This document shows, one piece after another, positions 9,385-21,029 of a stretch of 64,000 bases of DNA. Under the pieces are notes generated by a model. It saw only the letters and a list, made by a program, of their open reading frames with translations. It made no database searches and was not told the origin of the DNA. A program made the translations under genes and the position numbers. Numbering within the stretch: position 1 is the first letter of the stretch; each line of letters begins with the position of its first letter. This DNA is from Anastrepha obliqua (taxonomy: Eukaryota > Arthropoda > Insecta > Diptera > Tephritidae): contig NC_072896.1 of assembly GCF_027943255.1 (NCBI RefSeq), positions 62,948,501 through 63,012,500 on the forward strand. Reading direction: 5' to 3'.

Positions 9385-11654
9385 AAAAATATGATTTTTG
9401 CCGCTCGGTACCTTCTTCGATTAAAATTTTTCTGTGCAAGAAAAAGGAAGAATGGTGGAACGCTTAGAATCCTTAGAGGCATTGATCCAAGTGAAGATTT
9501 CCGAATTTTTTCGCCTTATTTGGACTTGTTAGTAGAGTTTTAAGCCGATCACAATGTAATATTAGAAAAGCAAGAAGAACAAAAATAGTTGTTACTGCAA
9601 ACAGTTAAATCGTAGATCTGACTTGAATTTCATATTTTAGAAGATCCTCCTCACTTCCCTTTTTTCTGAAAAACTTGTGTAAACAATTTTTGGGTTTAAA
9701 AAAATAGGTTTCTTAAAAATTTGGAATCCGATCTTCTTCTAAGCGAAATTCAAAGTAAGGGTAATTAAATTTAGCGCAGGAATGTAATCACCATAAAAAG
9801 TAAAACCGAATTCAATAGAGAAATTGATCACAAGCTAAGCTTCAAATTTTATATTCTAAGTTTTGAGTAATTAGGGAACGGAAAGATAGGCGGAAATTAA
9901 AAATTGGAAGAGTTTGAAAATTTTCCATACAAATTTGGACACCCTTAATGTGGGAATACTCTGCATATATACGGGCATTTGAAAGGCACATTACGTGTAT
10001 ACGTAATAATTAGAAATTCGTTTGAAACATAGATTATAAGTGAACGAGCCGAAAATAAGAAGTTAAACATATTTATAATAAAAATTTGTAATGAGGTCTT
10101 CAATGATTATACTATGTCACATACATACGTTCACATATGTCACGCTTTTGACGAATTGCCTATGTATAGTAATTAGTTTTTTGGCGAGTTCAAAGCTGAA
10201 TCACCTTTTCTTCTAAATACATTATATACACTTGCGATTGTGAAATCACGTGAATCTTGACAAATGTTTATATGACATCAAACAATGGTCCTGGCGGAAA
10301 AAAAATTCAGCAGTTGGATGAAAACTTTTGAAACAAAATTAAAGTTTCGGAAAAGGAACCATTGATTTTTAGTCTACAGCATTTTTTAAAATTCACGCCA
10401 AAAGCGCATAAGCGTTCAAAATAATGTTTTCAGAAAACGTTTTATTAATTTATTAGTTGATTAATTAATGAATTTTAATAAATTAAATTAAAAAAAGTTC
10501 CATTGCGGTACGGAAGGTCGTCACATTGGATTGATTAGCTTTCCTCAGTAATTCGGTTTTAGATATGAGGCGAGGCCAGAAAATTCGCATTATGCAGCGA
10601 TTAATGAATATTTGGAGACGCCTTGTGATCATTACCGTGACCTTCGACGTTGTGCAGCCGAATAGCAGGACCGACTTGAAGCATGTTTTAAAAATTTGCA
10701 GTTTGGTGTGCGTAGGGGGGTATTTTTGATTTAGAAAACGTGTGCCAAATTTGAAAATAATCGGTTGAATAGTTTCGGAGTTGTGATTGGCACCGACTTT
10801 TTAGAAGTCGTTTCGGGAAAAACGCGTTTGAAAAAATGACTCTGAGAAATTATCGATGCTCCGCATTCGAGGTAGAGTGCCTACAAAGGCTATAACTTTG
10901 AGAGTTCTGCTCCGATCCACTTTAAATTTTGACACAACATTCTTGAAATGATTTACTATAAGATAAGTGAAGAAAAATAATTTCGATTTTGTAACCCTAC
11001 CCCCCCCCCCCCCCCCTTAAGGCTTTTTAAAATTTTTTTTATAATTTATATGAATGTACGGCAATCAATACCACGAAGGTGCAGGACATCGGCCTAGTGC
11101 AGGACATTCATTCAATTTGTCCTGAATTTTCAGTGTCCATTTCGGCAGATGATGGCCGCAGAAAGACCAGTCTTAACTGTACTCTGCTTAGCGAAAGTAT
11201 AATAGCGTATTAGAAATTTCTCTGTTAGCCATTAGGAACTGTTGCACTTGTCGCTGACCGATAGAATTTGGTCAGTGTTTAACGACTTTATTCTCCTCCC
11301 ACTTTCTGCGAAATACGTAAATGTGGACTTTTGTAAGTCCATAGAAGGGCTCATATCGCTAATGTTCTCAGCTTAATAATACTGTGTTGAAGTTCCCTAA
11401 CGTATTCAGAGGGTTCAGGCACTCAATTACCATTTTTGAGGTGATTGCAGGTGGTAGAAGACTTTCAAAGCCACATGACTATCTAAAAGTATGTAAATGT
11501 GGGTTCCTTTCATTTTCCTAAGAAACGTTCCCGGACACATATCTCGATGCCATGTATTTCTACCTGAAAGATTGTTGGGTATAAATCCATCGGAATCGAA
11601 TTGATTGAATTGAGGCCTACTGATTCCCGCCTCTGTTTTACCATCTTCCTATTT
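9385..11654. other. Intergenic stretch, mostly unrecognised, possible old repeat at 10.5-11.03 kb
   Basis: No gene was found. Around 10566-10675 the + strand reads protein-like (ENSHYAAINEYLETPCDHYRD) before a stop, followed by sequence of transposon-like character and a run of 17 C at 11000-11016. I could not assign it to a family. Confidence 0.35.
11000..11016 (+). repeat. Homopolymer run of 17 C
   Basis: Uninterrupted C tract following ccta, unusual in such AT-rich DNA and a likely site of assembly length error. Confidence 0.8.
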
Positions 11655-13090
11655 CGATCCATCAGTAAATCATGTCTTACATCAAGCTACCTGGCTGTTT
11701 CCTGATCGAAAAACAGATCGATAATGTTGTGATAGATGGAAGACTCACTTCTAGTGTTTTAGATGTACGTACGATACGAGGACCCAACATCGACTCGGAT
11801 CATTGCCTGGTTGCAGCGAAACTACGCACAAGCCTCTGTGCAGCAAAAAACATACATCCACCTACGCAAAGAATGTTCGACATCCAAAAGTTGCAATCGC
11901 AACAGACAGCCTGAAAATTCGCCACTCGACTCTCACTCTTGCTTTCAGAGAGTACTGCCCAACAATCCGGCATGCACGTGCAATGGAGCAACATTTCTCT
12001 CGGGACGTACCGCCCCCGAAGAAGAAATCGGATTCCGGCGAGCCGGAAAAAACAATTGCTACGACGAGGAATGTCATGCTGCCGCTGAAAGAAAAGATGC
12101 TGCCTATAGAGCCACGCTGCGATCGGGCGCACTGCGAGCCATGTGGGATCGCTACCGAGGGCTAAGAAAGCGAGAGGCCGAAATACGTGAGTGCAAGGAG
12201 CTTGCGCTGCTGGCCAAAGAAGCAACGCCCGAAAATTCTACCAGAAATTTCAGCGGCTAACAGAAGGTCTTAAGACCGGGGTGTTTCCCTGTAAGAACAA
12301 AGATTGGAATTTAAGTGTGCTCTGCCCAATCCATAAGAAGGGCGATCCTGCAATCTGTGCCGATTACCGCGGGACTACTCTTCTAAATATTGCCTATTAG
12401 GTTCTAGCGAGCGTATTGTGTAAAAGGCTGAAGCGCATCATCACCCAAAGGATTGGACCTTACCAATGAGGCTTTAGACCTGGAAAGTTCACAATCGACC
12501 AGATATTCACAATACGTCAAGCCTTGGGAAAAACACATGAAAGGAGAATCGACACACACCACCTTTTCGTTGACTTCAAAGCTGCATTCGACAGTACGAA
12601 AAGAAGTTACCTACATGTACGATATCTGAATTTGGTATCCCCGGAAAACTAACCCGGCTATGCAAGATGACGTTGCTCAATACCAGCAGTGTCATCAGAT
12701 TTGGAAATGACCTCTCCAAGCCGTTAAATACCAGTTTCATATAGGGTGACTCGCTGTCGTGTGATTTCTTTAACTTGATGTTGGAGAGGATCATGCGAAC
12801 CGCAGAACTTAATAGCTCAGACACAATTTTTTATAAGATGATATTGACATCATCGTCCTTATCAACCGCGCTGTTAGTTCTGCCTTTTCCAAACTGGATA
12901 AAGAAGCAAAGCGAATGGGTCTGGTGGTGAACGAGTACCTCCTGCCATCAAACAAACAGTAGGCGCACTAGCGTATCGGCACCCACGTCGCAGGTTGGAG
13001 GTAAAATACTTTGTTTATTTAGGAACCATCATTAATACCAATTCACGTAAGCGGTTATGGCGTCAATTAAGAAGAAAAAGAAGTACTTCA
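11655..13090 (+). pseudogene. RTE-clade LINE, decayed
   Basis: The + strand contains the end of the APE endonuclease ([31 protein letters not shown], 11720-11820), then linker sequence (YDEECHAAAERKDAAYR). The reverse-transcriptase fingers and palm follow ([25 protein letters not shown], 12318-12400; FRPGKFTIDQIFTIRQAL; HHLFVDFKAAFDST; KLDKEAKRMGLVVNE near 12890-12940). These blocks fall in different frames with many stops. The 3' end gcggttatggcgtcaattaag followed by A/G-rich sequence matches the fragment at 441-832. It has been dead for a long time. Confidence 0.75.
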
Positions 13091-13560
13091 TGTCTGGCAG
13101 CCAGGTTTGGAATGATATAATTATTTCTCCAGGCCGTACGTTCATTAATACGTACTTCAAAGTTCCTGATGAGAAAGAGTGTGGGTGATAATGTACCAAC
13201 CCCATAAAACATATGCTGGGAAACCTCCCTTGTGTCCGCTCAAGGGGAGGGGAGCTTATCTTAGAACATTTTAATATATAATAATATTTCTTATTTGAAT
13301 AAAAGATATTGATATTATATCATTCAAACAAAAATGTATGCAAGTGCATATTTCATTTATTCGAATATAAGTATATAAAGTAGTAACGAGAAATAAAAGT
13401 AAATATTACACTTCAGTCATTAAGCTACATAAAACTGGATAATTTGATTCATTATTTAAAAACTTGGAAATTGATGACGTCCGTCTAATAGAGGTGACCG
13501 TTAGGAGAGTTTCCACATTATGTATATGTATACCAAGTTATAAAAGCATATATGTATATA
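13091..13560. other. Non-coding AT-rich stretch
   Basis: No gene. The string taccaagttata at about 13531 recurs near 15031 and 15067, suggesting a small repeat that flanks the insertions between them. Confidence 0.4.
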
Positions 13561-13562
13561 TA

Positions 13563-14140
13563 CAGTAGATTCTGTTTTTATGCGGTTTTGAAATAGTGCG
13601 GTTTTAAACAAAATAGAAAATGCATGTCGGCCTATCGGGAATTGTACATATAAACAAGATTCTAAACCAGCTTAGCAAAAACTCATCACAGATTACATCA
13701 GAAATGCTTACCCTACAAGTATGGAACCGCCTGCATCACCATCCAGATCAGACGTGTGCATTTCCTCAAGTGACGGAAGTGATTTAACGCCAAATCCTAA
13801 ACGAATGCGTAACATGCGGGTATTGTCTGATTCTATTTCTGACGATGTAAATTTATTTTTCGATTCTAACGTTTCTTAAATAAAGATATAATTTTCAAAA
13901 ATAAAATTTTTTGTTTATGCGATTTTATTGAATTATTTCAGATTCATGCGGTCTATGGAACGTATCTATAGTTATAATATGGGACTAGTACCCTTTTTTT
14001 ATGCGATTTCATTACATTTTTCAGATTTATGCAGTTCTTAGCACTTTTGAAACGTATCTATAGTTTTACTATAGAACTGGTAGCTTTTTTTATGCTGTTG
14101 CTTGCGGAACGTATGTACCGCATAAAAACAGATTCTACTG
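13563..14140 (+). mobile_element. pogo/Tigger-like DNA transposon, deletion derivative
   Basis: Terminal inverted repeats of about 24 bp (cagtagattctgtttttatg on the left; reversed right end cagtagaatctgtttttatg) start with the pogo-like CAGTA and are flanked by TA at 13561-13562 and 14141-14142. The internal part repeats the theme tttatgcgattt several times. A small + strand frame (13721-13879, MEPPASPSRSD to the stop after FFDSNVS) may be the acidic C-terminus of the lost transposase. No DDE domain remains, so it is non-autonomous. Confidence 0.6.
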
Positions 14141-14143
14141 TAT

Positions 14144-14288
14144 ATTAGGCCGGGTCGATTTGTGGGGAGGCAAAAATATCGCCCATTGCTCTGTGAAAAT
14201 CATATTCTACGGATCAAAATAAGAAACTTTGCCGAAGGAACCATACCTCTAAAACGAATTCTGATGTCCCCCAATTTGGGTCGAACTT
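14144..14288 (+). repeat. Truncated copy of a dispersed repeat (family with 36929-37231)
   Basis: It begins ttaggccgggtcgattt and runs to ttgggtcgaac, matching the first half of the copy at 36929 in the same orientation. It is the inverted counterpart of 14890-15020, so a hairpin could form between them. Confidence 0.7.
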
Positions 14289-14331
14289 TTTAGTTTCTTT
14301 TCTATAACTCACTTAAATTAATTTTTAATTT

Positions 14332-14597
14332 ACATATCGCACCCTAAATACAAAAGGGTCACAACTCAAAATTTTCCACACTCGAGCTTGACTTGTTTAC
14401 AGTAGCACAGAAAACAAACTATGTGACATATCACGCTGAAATTTGCCATGTAAGCTTATAACAGTCCTACCAAAAAACAAAAAATGTATTTTTGCCATAT
14501 GTCATCTGCGGACCGTTTTATTGATAACGTCTCGTTCATATTTGAGCAGAAGATACATTTTGAGTTGTGACCCTTTTGTATTTAGGGTGCGATATGT
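14332..14597. mobile_element. MITE-like insertion with 41-bp perfect inverted repeats
   Basis: Positions 14332-14372 and 14557-14597 are exact reverse complements (acatatcgcaccctaaatac.. and its mirror). The 266-bp unit has no coding potential. It lies between two opposed pieces of another repeat. The ends may be slightly shorter if the outer acatat includes the target duplication, so the superfamily is not determined. Confidence 0.75.
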
Positions 14598-14724
14598 TCT
14601 GACTAAATAAATTTCTTAAGAGAAAAAATAGATATTATTATAAATAAATAATAAATATTATTATAATATAAATAAATAAAAATAAAGAAAAAACATAGCC
14701 ATTTAGCTGATTTTTTCTTGTAAA

Positions 14725-15020
14725 GGCCAAAAATTGTGATATTTTGAAATGATTGTATGGGGAACCCCCCAGGAGAGTTCCAGGGGGTGTGCCACTGGCA
14801 ACGGTGGATCGGCCGTCCAAAGTTAGTGGGGGTCGGTCATACATTTGGACTCGATTGGAACACTCTAAATGGGTCAAAGTGGGATTTTTCGTTCGACCCA
14901 AATTGGGGGACATCAGAATTCGTTTTAGAGGTATGGTTCCTTCGGCAAAGTTTCTTATTTTGATCCCTAGAATACGATCTCCACAGAGCAATGAGCGACT
15001 TTTAAATCGACCCGCCCTAG
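14725..15020 (-). repeat. Near-full copy of the dispersed repeat seen at 36929-37231, inverted
   Basis: Reading leftward from 15020 it gives ctagggcgggtcgattt, the ttcggcaaag complement block, the gggtcgaac..tttgacccat block, tttggacggccgatcc and ccatacaatcatttcaaaat, in the same order as the + strand copy at 36.9-37.2 kb. High identity over about 300 bp suggests a recently mobile, non-coding family. Confidence 0.8.
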
Positions 15021-16127
15021 TATATATATACCAAGTTATAATTGCATATATGCATATATATATATATACCAAGTTATAAATATATATAAATTCTAATTAA
15101 TTTTAAAGTGAAACTAGCAAACAGAATAAAAGTTTATAATTGCTTCTGGCTACGGATTTGTACCCCTCTTATTGTATGATAGTATGGAGGCTATGTGGAC
15201 CTATGTGGACAACTTGCAGAGTATTTTTCAAAGACGGGAATCCGGTTATGATCAGCTTAAATTAGAAAAATTTCTCTAACGCTTGTGGTACCCCCGAAGT
15301 TCCATTCTCATATGTCCTTGAGCAACTATTAATTTCTCATTCGCAATTTTCTTATTGTGGGTCAGACTGTGCCTAAATCATATTAGTAGTGTAGTAAGTA
15401 TCACGCCCCCTTAGCCGTATCTACTGCTTTTCAAGTAGCCGTGGTCACTCTCTCGGAGCGTACTATTAGGCAACAATCGTGTAGAATATTGTGTTTACCC
15501 CTTTGCTAGGATTTATAAAATTCATAACTGATATTGAAATCTATTGGAACCTTAAAAACTGGTCCTATTCGCGAAGGAACCATAGCAGTGGTTGTTATTC
15601 CTTGGGATCTACGAGTAAACTGTAGTTACATAGTTGGTTACATAGTTTTAGTGAGGGAAGTGTTTTTTGTGCTGTCATCTGTTAGATTTCTGAAACAGCT
15701 TTGCAAGGTTTCCATAAATTATATTAACTCATTTATTCGCTTTCTCCGTTAATGATACGAAATTTAACTAAAATGGACCATAAATACAATTTTTAGAAAA
15801 TATCTCCAAAAGGGCCTCTTGAATTTTTAATTGATTAAAATTATAAAACTTTTAATTTACAATATTAAAAAAGGTCTTATATCCCAAATAGAAATATAAT
15901 AGACTTGCCACCCAAATTAGGTCCCCTAAAAAGTAGCCTAGCCAGGGTACCAGCCTGTAATCAGTTAATAGTTGTGTGATCTCAATTTGCTTATGCGTGG
16001 TTGGCAATTTTAAATTAAACATATATATTGAAAATCATTTAAAAGTATTGAAAATTTAAAAATTGTAATTAACTTCCTACACACATGCATTAAAACATTT
16101 TCAAGTTCTCTTTGTTTTCTTTTCTTT
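15021..16127. other. Non-coding stretch
   Basis: TA-rich simple sequence at 15021-15075, otherwise unrecognised. The open frame at 15534-15752 shows no family signal. Confidence 0.4.
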
Positions 16128-16140
16128 ATTATTATTGCAG

Positions 16141-16312
16141 TAAAAACCACTACAACGGCTACAGCGGTGCAAAGAATTTTGAAGTTGTTGATGCAACTGC
16201 AGCACAAATTGCTGCGGAAACTAGTGAGCCTAAGTGCGGTGGCGATACTTTAGTTCAATTAAAAAATAAGAATTTAAACACGATATCATCAAATATACGC
16301 GAAATTTATTAA
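16141..16312 (+). CDS. Candidate terminal coding exon of an unidentified gene
   Basis: A good splice acceptor (ttctttattattattgcag ending at 16140) is followed by a frame with non-repeat composition. It reads KNHYNGYSGAKNFEVVDATA, then an alanine/glutamate-rich part, and ends SSNIREIY before a TAA at 16310-16312. The frame extends 56 codons after a split first codon. It resembles a hydrophilic C-terminal tail of a larger protein; I do not recognise the family. No convincing upstream coding exon is visible in the window, so the rest may lie to the left, or this may be a processed or decayed fragment. Confidence 0.4.
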
Positions 16313-16760
16313 AAAAAGTATAGTTGAGTAGTCGGCTTGCATTGCCCATTTGCGTTTATCTGCGGAGTCAGAAGAAGCGGCTTGAAAAAAGTTTAACAAA
16401 AAGGTTTAACACAAAAATTGCAAACTGGGTAATTTGTGGTTAGTTGTTAAAGGTAAGCTTTTTATTGATCCAAAATAAATATTCCTGGAAGGAGCGTAAA
16501 TGTGTACAAAGGAGAAAGTTTGAAAGAGATGACTTTCCTAAAAAATTACTAAGCAATATAAAATATAATTGTGTTGGTTCAAATACCTGCTGCAGTGTGA
16601 GTAAATGTATTTTGCCTTTCATAAAAAATGTATGCACTAAATTCTATGACAAAACGTCCGAAAAGGCAAATAATGTTGAAAAATATTATTCAGTGCAGTG
16701 TTTATTACTGTTAACAGCATTTCGTGAAGAAACGCTAATTCTCAAAATATTCTTTTGTAT
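16313..16760. other. Non-coding stretch after the candidate terminal exon
   Basis: The 127-codon + strand frame beginning at 16444 has no recognisable domain and finishes inside SINE sequence, so it is not annotated as a gene. Confidence 0.35.
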
Positions 16761-16764
16761 AAGA

Positions 16765-16845
16765 ACAAAATCAAGGCGCACGCCACAAAGGAGGAGGAGC
16801 TCGGCCAAACACCCAAAAAGGATGTAAGCGCCAATTATATACGAA
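16765..16845 (+). repeat. SINE fragment, 3' part
   Basis: The stretch aatcaaggcgcacgccacaa, an aggaggaggagc block and aaacacccaaaaaggatg followed by gcgccaattata matches the 3' body of the SINE at 22236-22562. Confidence 0.75.
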
Positions 16846-16849
16846 GCGA

Positions 16850-18140
16850 TAAAAGCACAAACAGTGCATCACCAGTGAAAAAGCTCTAAATGTGTATGGC
16901 TTTGCTATATAACGTTGGACTGCTGCCAGACTCAAACCTTATTATTATTTTCTATGGTTCCAGGGAGAAGGAAAGGGATTCAAATATAATGTAACACAAA
17001 TATTACCAATTTTAAATACAAAATAAAAAATAACAAAATAACAAAAAATTAAATCAGTATATGCGAATGTAAGTAAGAGAGAAAATCCAAATACAACAGA
17101 GCGGATATTGCATTCTAAAAGTAACACGAAAGATATTAATCTTGCCCAAAACCTCGTTTGATCTCGAGACATCCGAAATAGTCTTTTTACGGCTTGGACG
17201 TGCCTGAATATTATCCTCAACGTTATTCTGCGGTTGCCAAGGCTAATAATTTATGTGGGTATCCTTGAAAGTAGACATCTCTTTGTGATGCCAGAAGCGG
17301 TTTAAAATCGAAAAAAGGTGGCGTATGTCGATTTACTTGTTCAATTGTGCTTTTGCCAGGCACGCATATATTGAATTGGCTTCAATCTTTCAAACTTATC
17401 GTCAACAAGACCTGGCTATAGAAGTTAGTAAACAATAATAAATTATCTATACTAAGTGGTACATCTGACTGTATTCCTTCTAAGCCATTCAGAAAAAGAA
17501 TTGAACATATAAAAGGAAGTATTTGTAAAACGCTTAACTTTTCAGAGCCACTGCCTTTATTTAATTTTCATGTCAGCTTTTGAATTTGACATCACTATAT
17601 CTTTTCATATTCCTTTGTATTAAAAGAGCTACTAAGTGGTTTTGATTGCGCTAATATCTTAAGATTACCTGTCAGGACGTTGCGCCAAATGGACAAATTT
17701 CACGAGCAATTGAATAAATTTAATTATGCGAAGAATGCCTTTTATTTACTGGAGCGGTAAAAACTCAGTCCAAATCGTATACAAACTTATAGATCCTATT
17801 TATAAGTGAACAGTAAGTAAGGTTATAATTCTATTTCATAGTTAAATAAATACATAAATAACTAAGGACACGATTATATGCAACAACCAAAAGATATTAA
17901 AAAAAAATCAAAATATGTTATATTAACAAATATGAACTAAAATGATAATATAGCCATAGGTATACATTCTGTAAAAGTACCCGAAATTGTTCAATAAAAA
18001 CCCAATGATTAGTACAGTTATCAAATCACCTTTTAAATTCGTTTCAAGAGATACTCTTCAACTCCTTCAGCGAATTCTCCTTAATGGCCTCTATCGACTG
18101 AATGTGGCATCCGCGGAGGGACAATTTAAGTTTTGGGAAA
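16850..18140. other. Non-coding stretch, nothing recognised
   Basis: AT-rich with no domain-level protein signal on either strand. Confidence 0.4.
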
Positions 18141-18149
18141 ATGAAAGAG

Positions 18150-18990
18150 TCACAGGGGGTAGCCCCGGTGAATACGGTGGTTGTTCTGTTTGATGATGTT
18201 TGTCGGGTTTTTTGACAAAAAAGTGTTCACAATATGAGCGTTGTGAGAGGGTGCGCTATTATGGTGCAGGATCCATGAGTTTTCTTTCCACAAATGGGGC
18301 ACATTCTCACTCAAATGTCGATTAACTTCCAAATAATATTCTTTATTTACCGAAGAACCATTTGGAATGTGTTCCCAGTGCACAACACCACGCTAATTAA
18401 AGAAAACGAGTAGTATGACTTTTACTTTTGACCGACTTTGACATGGTTTTTTGGGTTTCGGCTCATGTGGATAGCGCCATTCAGCTGCTTGTTGACTGGT
18501 TTGCATGTCGAACTCATATACCCATATCTCATCACTATTATGATACGCTGGATAAACGATGCTGATTTTTGAAAGAAATTCAACTATCTTAGAACGAGTC
18601 GAGCAGCCACGCGTCTCACAACCCATTTATGATGTAAAATATATCGAAAAGATTTATGAGCCACGCTAAGATCACTAGCTACCTCCCTCAAATTTAAGTG
18701 ATGGTTTTCCAGCACCATTTACTTGACTTTGACGACGTTTTCATCCATTGAAGACGTCGATGGGCCACCAAATCGGGGCAAATGTTCCACAACTTCTCGG
18801 CCCTCTGCAAAAGCCGTATACCACTAGTAGACCCGTTTTTTTGATAAAGCACACTCGTCATAGGCTTTCTGCAAGATTTGCAATGATTCGGCACACGAAA
18901 CCCCGTTCAAGACACAAAATTTAAGACAAATTCTTTGTTCGATATTTTTATCCATAGTGAAAATCGCAGAGCATACCTGCGGTTGACTGA
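18150..18990 (-). pseudogene. Decayed D34D mariner transposase
   Basis: On the - strand the pieces run in order across frames. The N-terminus reads MDKNIEQRICLKFCVLNG..CAESLQILQKAYDECALSK (near 18950-18830). Central pieces follow (SKVKVILLVFFN; NGSSVNKEYYLEV), then WKENSWILHHNSAPSHNAHIV near 18240-18290. In the last, the HHDNAPSH catalytic Asp is replaced by Ser. Stops and frameshifts are frequent. It belongs to the same mariner lineage as the deletion derivative at 52612-53531. No inverted repeats were found. Confidence 0.7.
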
Positions 18991-19394
18991 TATAATTAAA
19001 TGCCAAAAACAAGCAATTGGCAGATCATCCTCAAACTCTGCGACACTATAGAGGACAGTTGTACCAACATTCCAGCAAAAAAATCAACTAGGTCACGGTG
19101 GGGGTCGGACATCGAAATGGAAAAAATGGAAACATTGAATTCGTCGCTACTAGGTTGCATGATAATCAGCGAGAGAGCGGCTATCCTTAACTACCACTAC
19201 TTGGTTCTTAGACTCCAAAACTCAAATCGTGCAAGTGCTTAAGCCTAACTACCACAATTTACGTAAAAATTTTTGTGAGACAATGTTGGAGCAATTCCGT
19301 GCGGTAAGCAATGCCTTTTGAAGTCACGAATTCCATTTTTATTTAACTAAGTAAAATTGCCGGTATTGATCACCTAAAAGATATAGGAGAAGAG

Positions 19395-19575
19395 GGGAAG
19401 AACTAATTGGACCATCTGTTTTTGAAAACGTCGAGGCCAAGCAATTTTTGTGGACGGTGCTGAACAATCCTTTTCTGCCAATACTGAGAGAGCATTCTTC
19501 CTTCAGTAAAAATATATGGTTTCAGCAAAGTGGCGCTGCGCCGCACACGGCCAGATACTTTTTCTGTGAGGATAC
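19395..19575 (+). pseudogene. Fragment of a D,D41D mariner-like transposase
   Basis: The + strand reads LIGPSVFENVEAKQFLWTVL..NIWFQQSGAAPHTARYFF. It corresponds to the region around the second catalytic aspartate (FQQDGA), which here is a serine. It is a short inactive remnant. Confidence 0.6.
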
Positions 19576-19589
19576 CTCAAAAGTAAAGC

Positions 19590-19800
19590 CCATGAAATAA
19601 ACCCAGTTCCCAAGACTGTATCCGATATATCGGTCAACACTTTCTCGTGCTAAACAGCGCCAGTTGGACACACCAAGTGAAACCAAGTCCTTCTCCATCT
19701 GATCATTCCAACGCAAAGGAGGCCTTCCACTTCCTCCTACTACCGCATCGAGTAATTTTAGAGTTAAATAAGTCACACGACAGCGATTTAGATTTATTGA
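19590..19800 (-). pseudogene. 3' fragment of an RTE-clade LINE
   Basis: On the - strand VVGGSGRPPLRWNDQMEKDL and then VSLGVSNWRCLARE match the C-terminal block of RTE LINE proteins and the fragment at 441-832. It is truncated on both sides. Confidence 0.65.
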
Positions 19801-19845
19801 AGGTTTGCACTTCGACCTCATAGTCTTTTGTGCCAGGATTAACAC

Positions 19846-20410
19846 TTAGTGCCGACATAAAGTACTTCGGGCTGATTCTAGCCCGTCCAAGACAGGTCGA
19901 CAAAAACGGTCACTGCCCTATATGCATTCAAAGCTATTTGGCGGACAATGTTGGAAAAGATGGTATCAAAGAGCAAACTGGAAAGATTACAAACGGTAAC
20001 CTTCCTGCCATAATTACCAAAACTCTTGGTACTCTATTAGACCTCTCCTCCATAGAAATCTATACCAGTTTCCAGGTTATTTGTAACTCAATACATGGAA
20101 AGATTTCAGATTTGGGCACTCAAAAATCCTAAGAACTCTACCGGGACCACATAGCGAGCTATATTACACTACATCATAATTTGAAAATGATTTCTCATGA
20201 AACACTTGGGTGTTGAGCAGGTCCCACGGATCTCATGAATCGGAGTGCACCAATTTATCAGCCAGTTTGGGGCTTTGAACACCACAGTGATCCGGCACAC
20301 ACATAAATTCCAAATTCAGCTTATTCCAGCTTCCAACGGCGTTTGGCCTCAACTAACATTCATCAACAATTTTGGAGGCGGTGGCAGGGGTGGCGCTCAC
20401 AAAAAAAGAA
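19846..20410 (+). pseudogene. R1-like LINE fragment (after the reverse transcriptase)
   Basis: The + strand contains ADIKYFGLILAR, resembling the 'xxVKYLGVxLD' block downstream of the reverse transcriptase. In other frames it has LERLQTVTFLP and a TSPP..KSIPVSR piece, corresponding to the 'LQRxxLxxxTGAxRTTPTxAL..LLxLPPLxLYIQ' block of R1 LINEs. It is strongly decayed; the 3' limit is approximate. Confidence 0.45.
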
Positions 20411-20419
20411 AAAGTAACG

Positions 20420-21025
20420 AAATATTTAGAGGTCATTAACAGTTATTTTGACAAAATAATATAAAAACAGCAACATTCTTTCCTATGCCTTTAAAATAGT
20501 ACATTTCTCGATTGGTTGTTCCCCACCCAATAACCTCAAATCAATAAAATAAGGTTCATAAGGAAATTTACAGGAAAGTATTTATAATTATAGTAACTAC
20601 AAAAGTGTTTAGCGGCAAATTAATGGCCAAATGAACCTCCCACCCATTCTCAAACAAGCTGAAGAACATTTCAAGTATAATTCAGAACACAACTAAATAG
20701 AGAAAATCAATAGCAATTATTTTCTTTATTTTCTTTTCTATATTTACCTGCTTACATTTGTATGTAAGTATTTTGTATATAAATCCAAGTCTTTCGTTCG
20801 CTGCGACACGGAAGCAAAAGTGTCCATAAGTGTGACTGACCCCACTTGAACTACAAATGTAGGTATGTATGTATGTGTGGCATAAGAACAGAGAGTAAAA
20901 AAAAGTGGATGATTGGTAGTTTTAGATTCTTATTTTTGTTTTGCTTTTTTTCGACAGACATATTTTTATAGGTTTTTATAGCAAATATAATACTTTTTTT
21001 AATGAAGCTAGTTGTATTTAACCGT
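20420..21025. other. Non-coding stretch, nothing recognised
   Basis: Contains gtatgtatgtatgtgtgg microsatellite near 20860 but no gene signal. Confidence 0.4.
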
Positions 21026-21029
21026 GCAA

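Noticed and set aside
11800..12225. 141-codon - strand frame
   Set aside because: It is the antisense shadow of the RTE LINE coding sequence on the + strand.
16444..16827. 127-codon + strand frame
   Set aside because: No domain, AT-driven, and its end is SINE sequence (RRTPQRRRSSAKHPKR).
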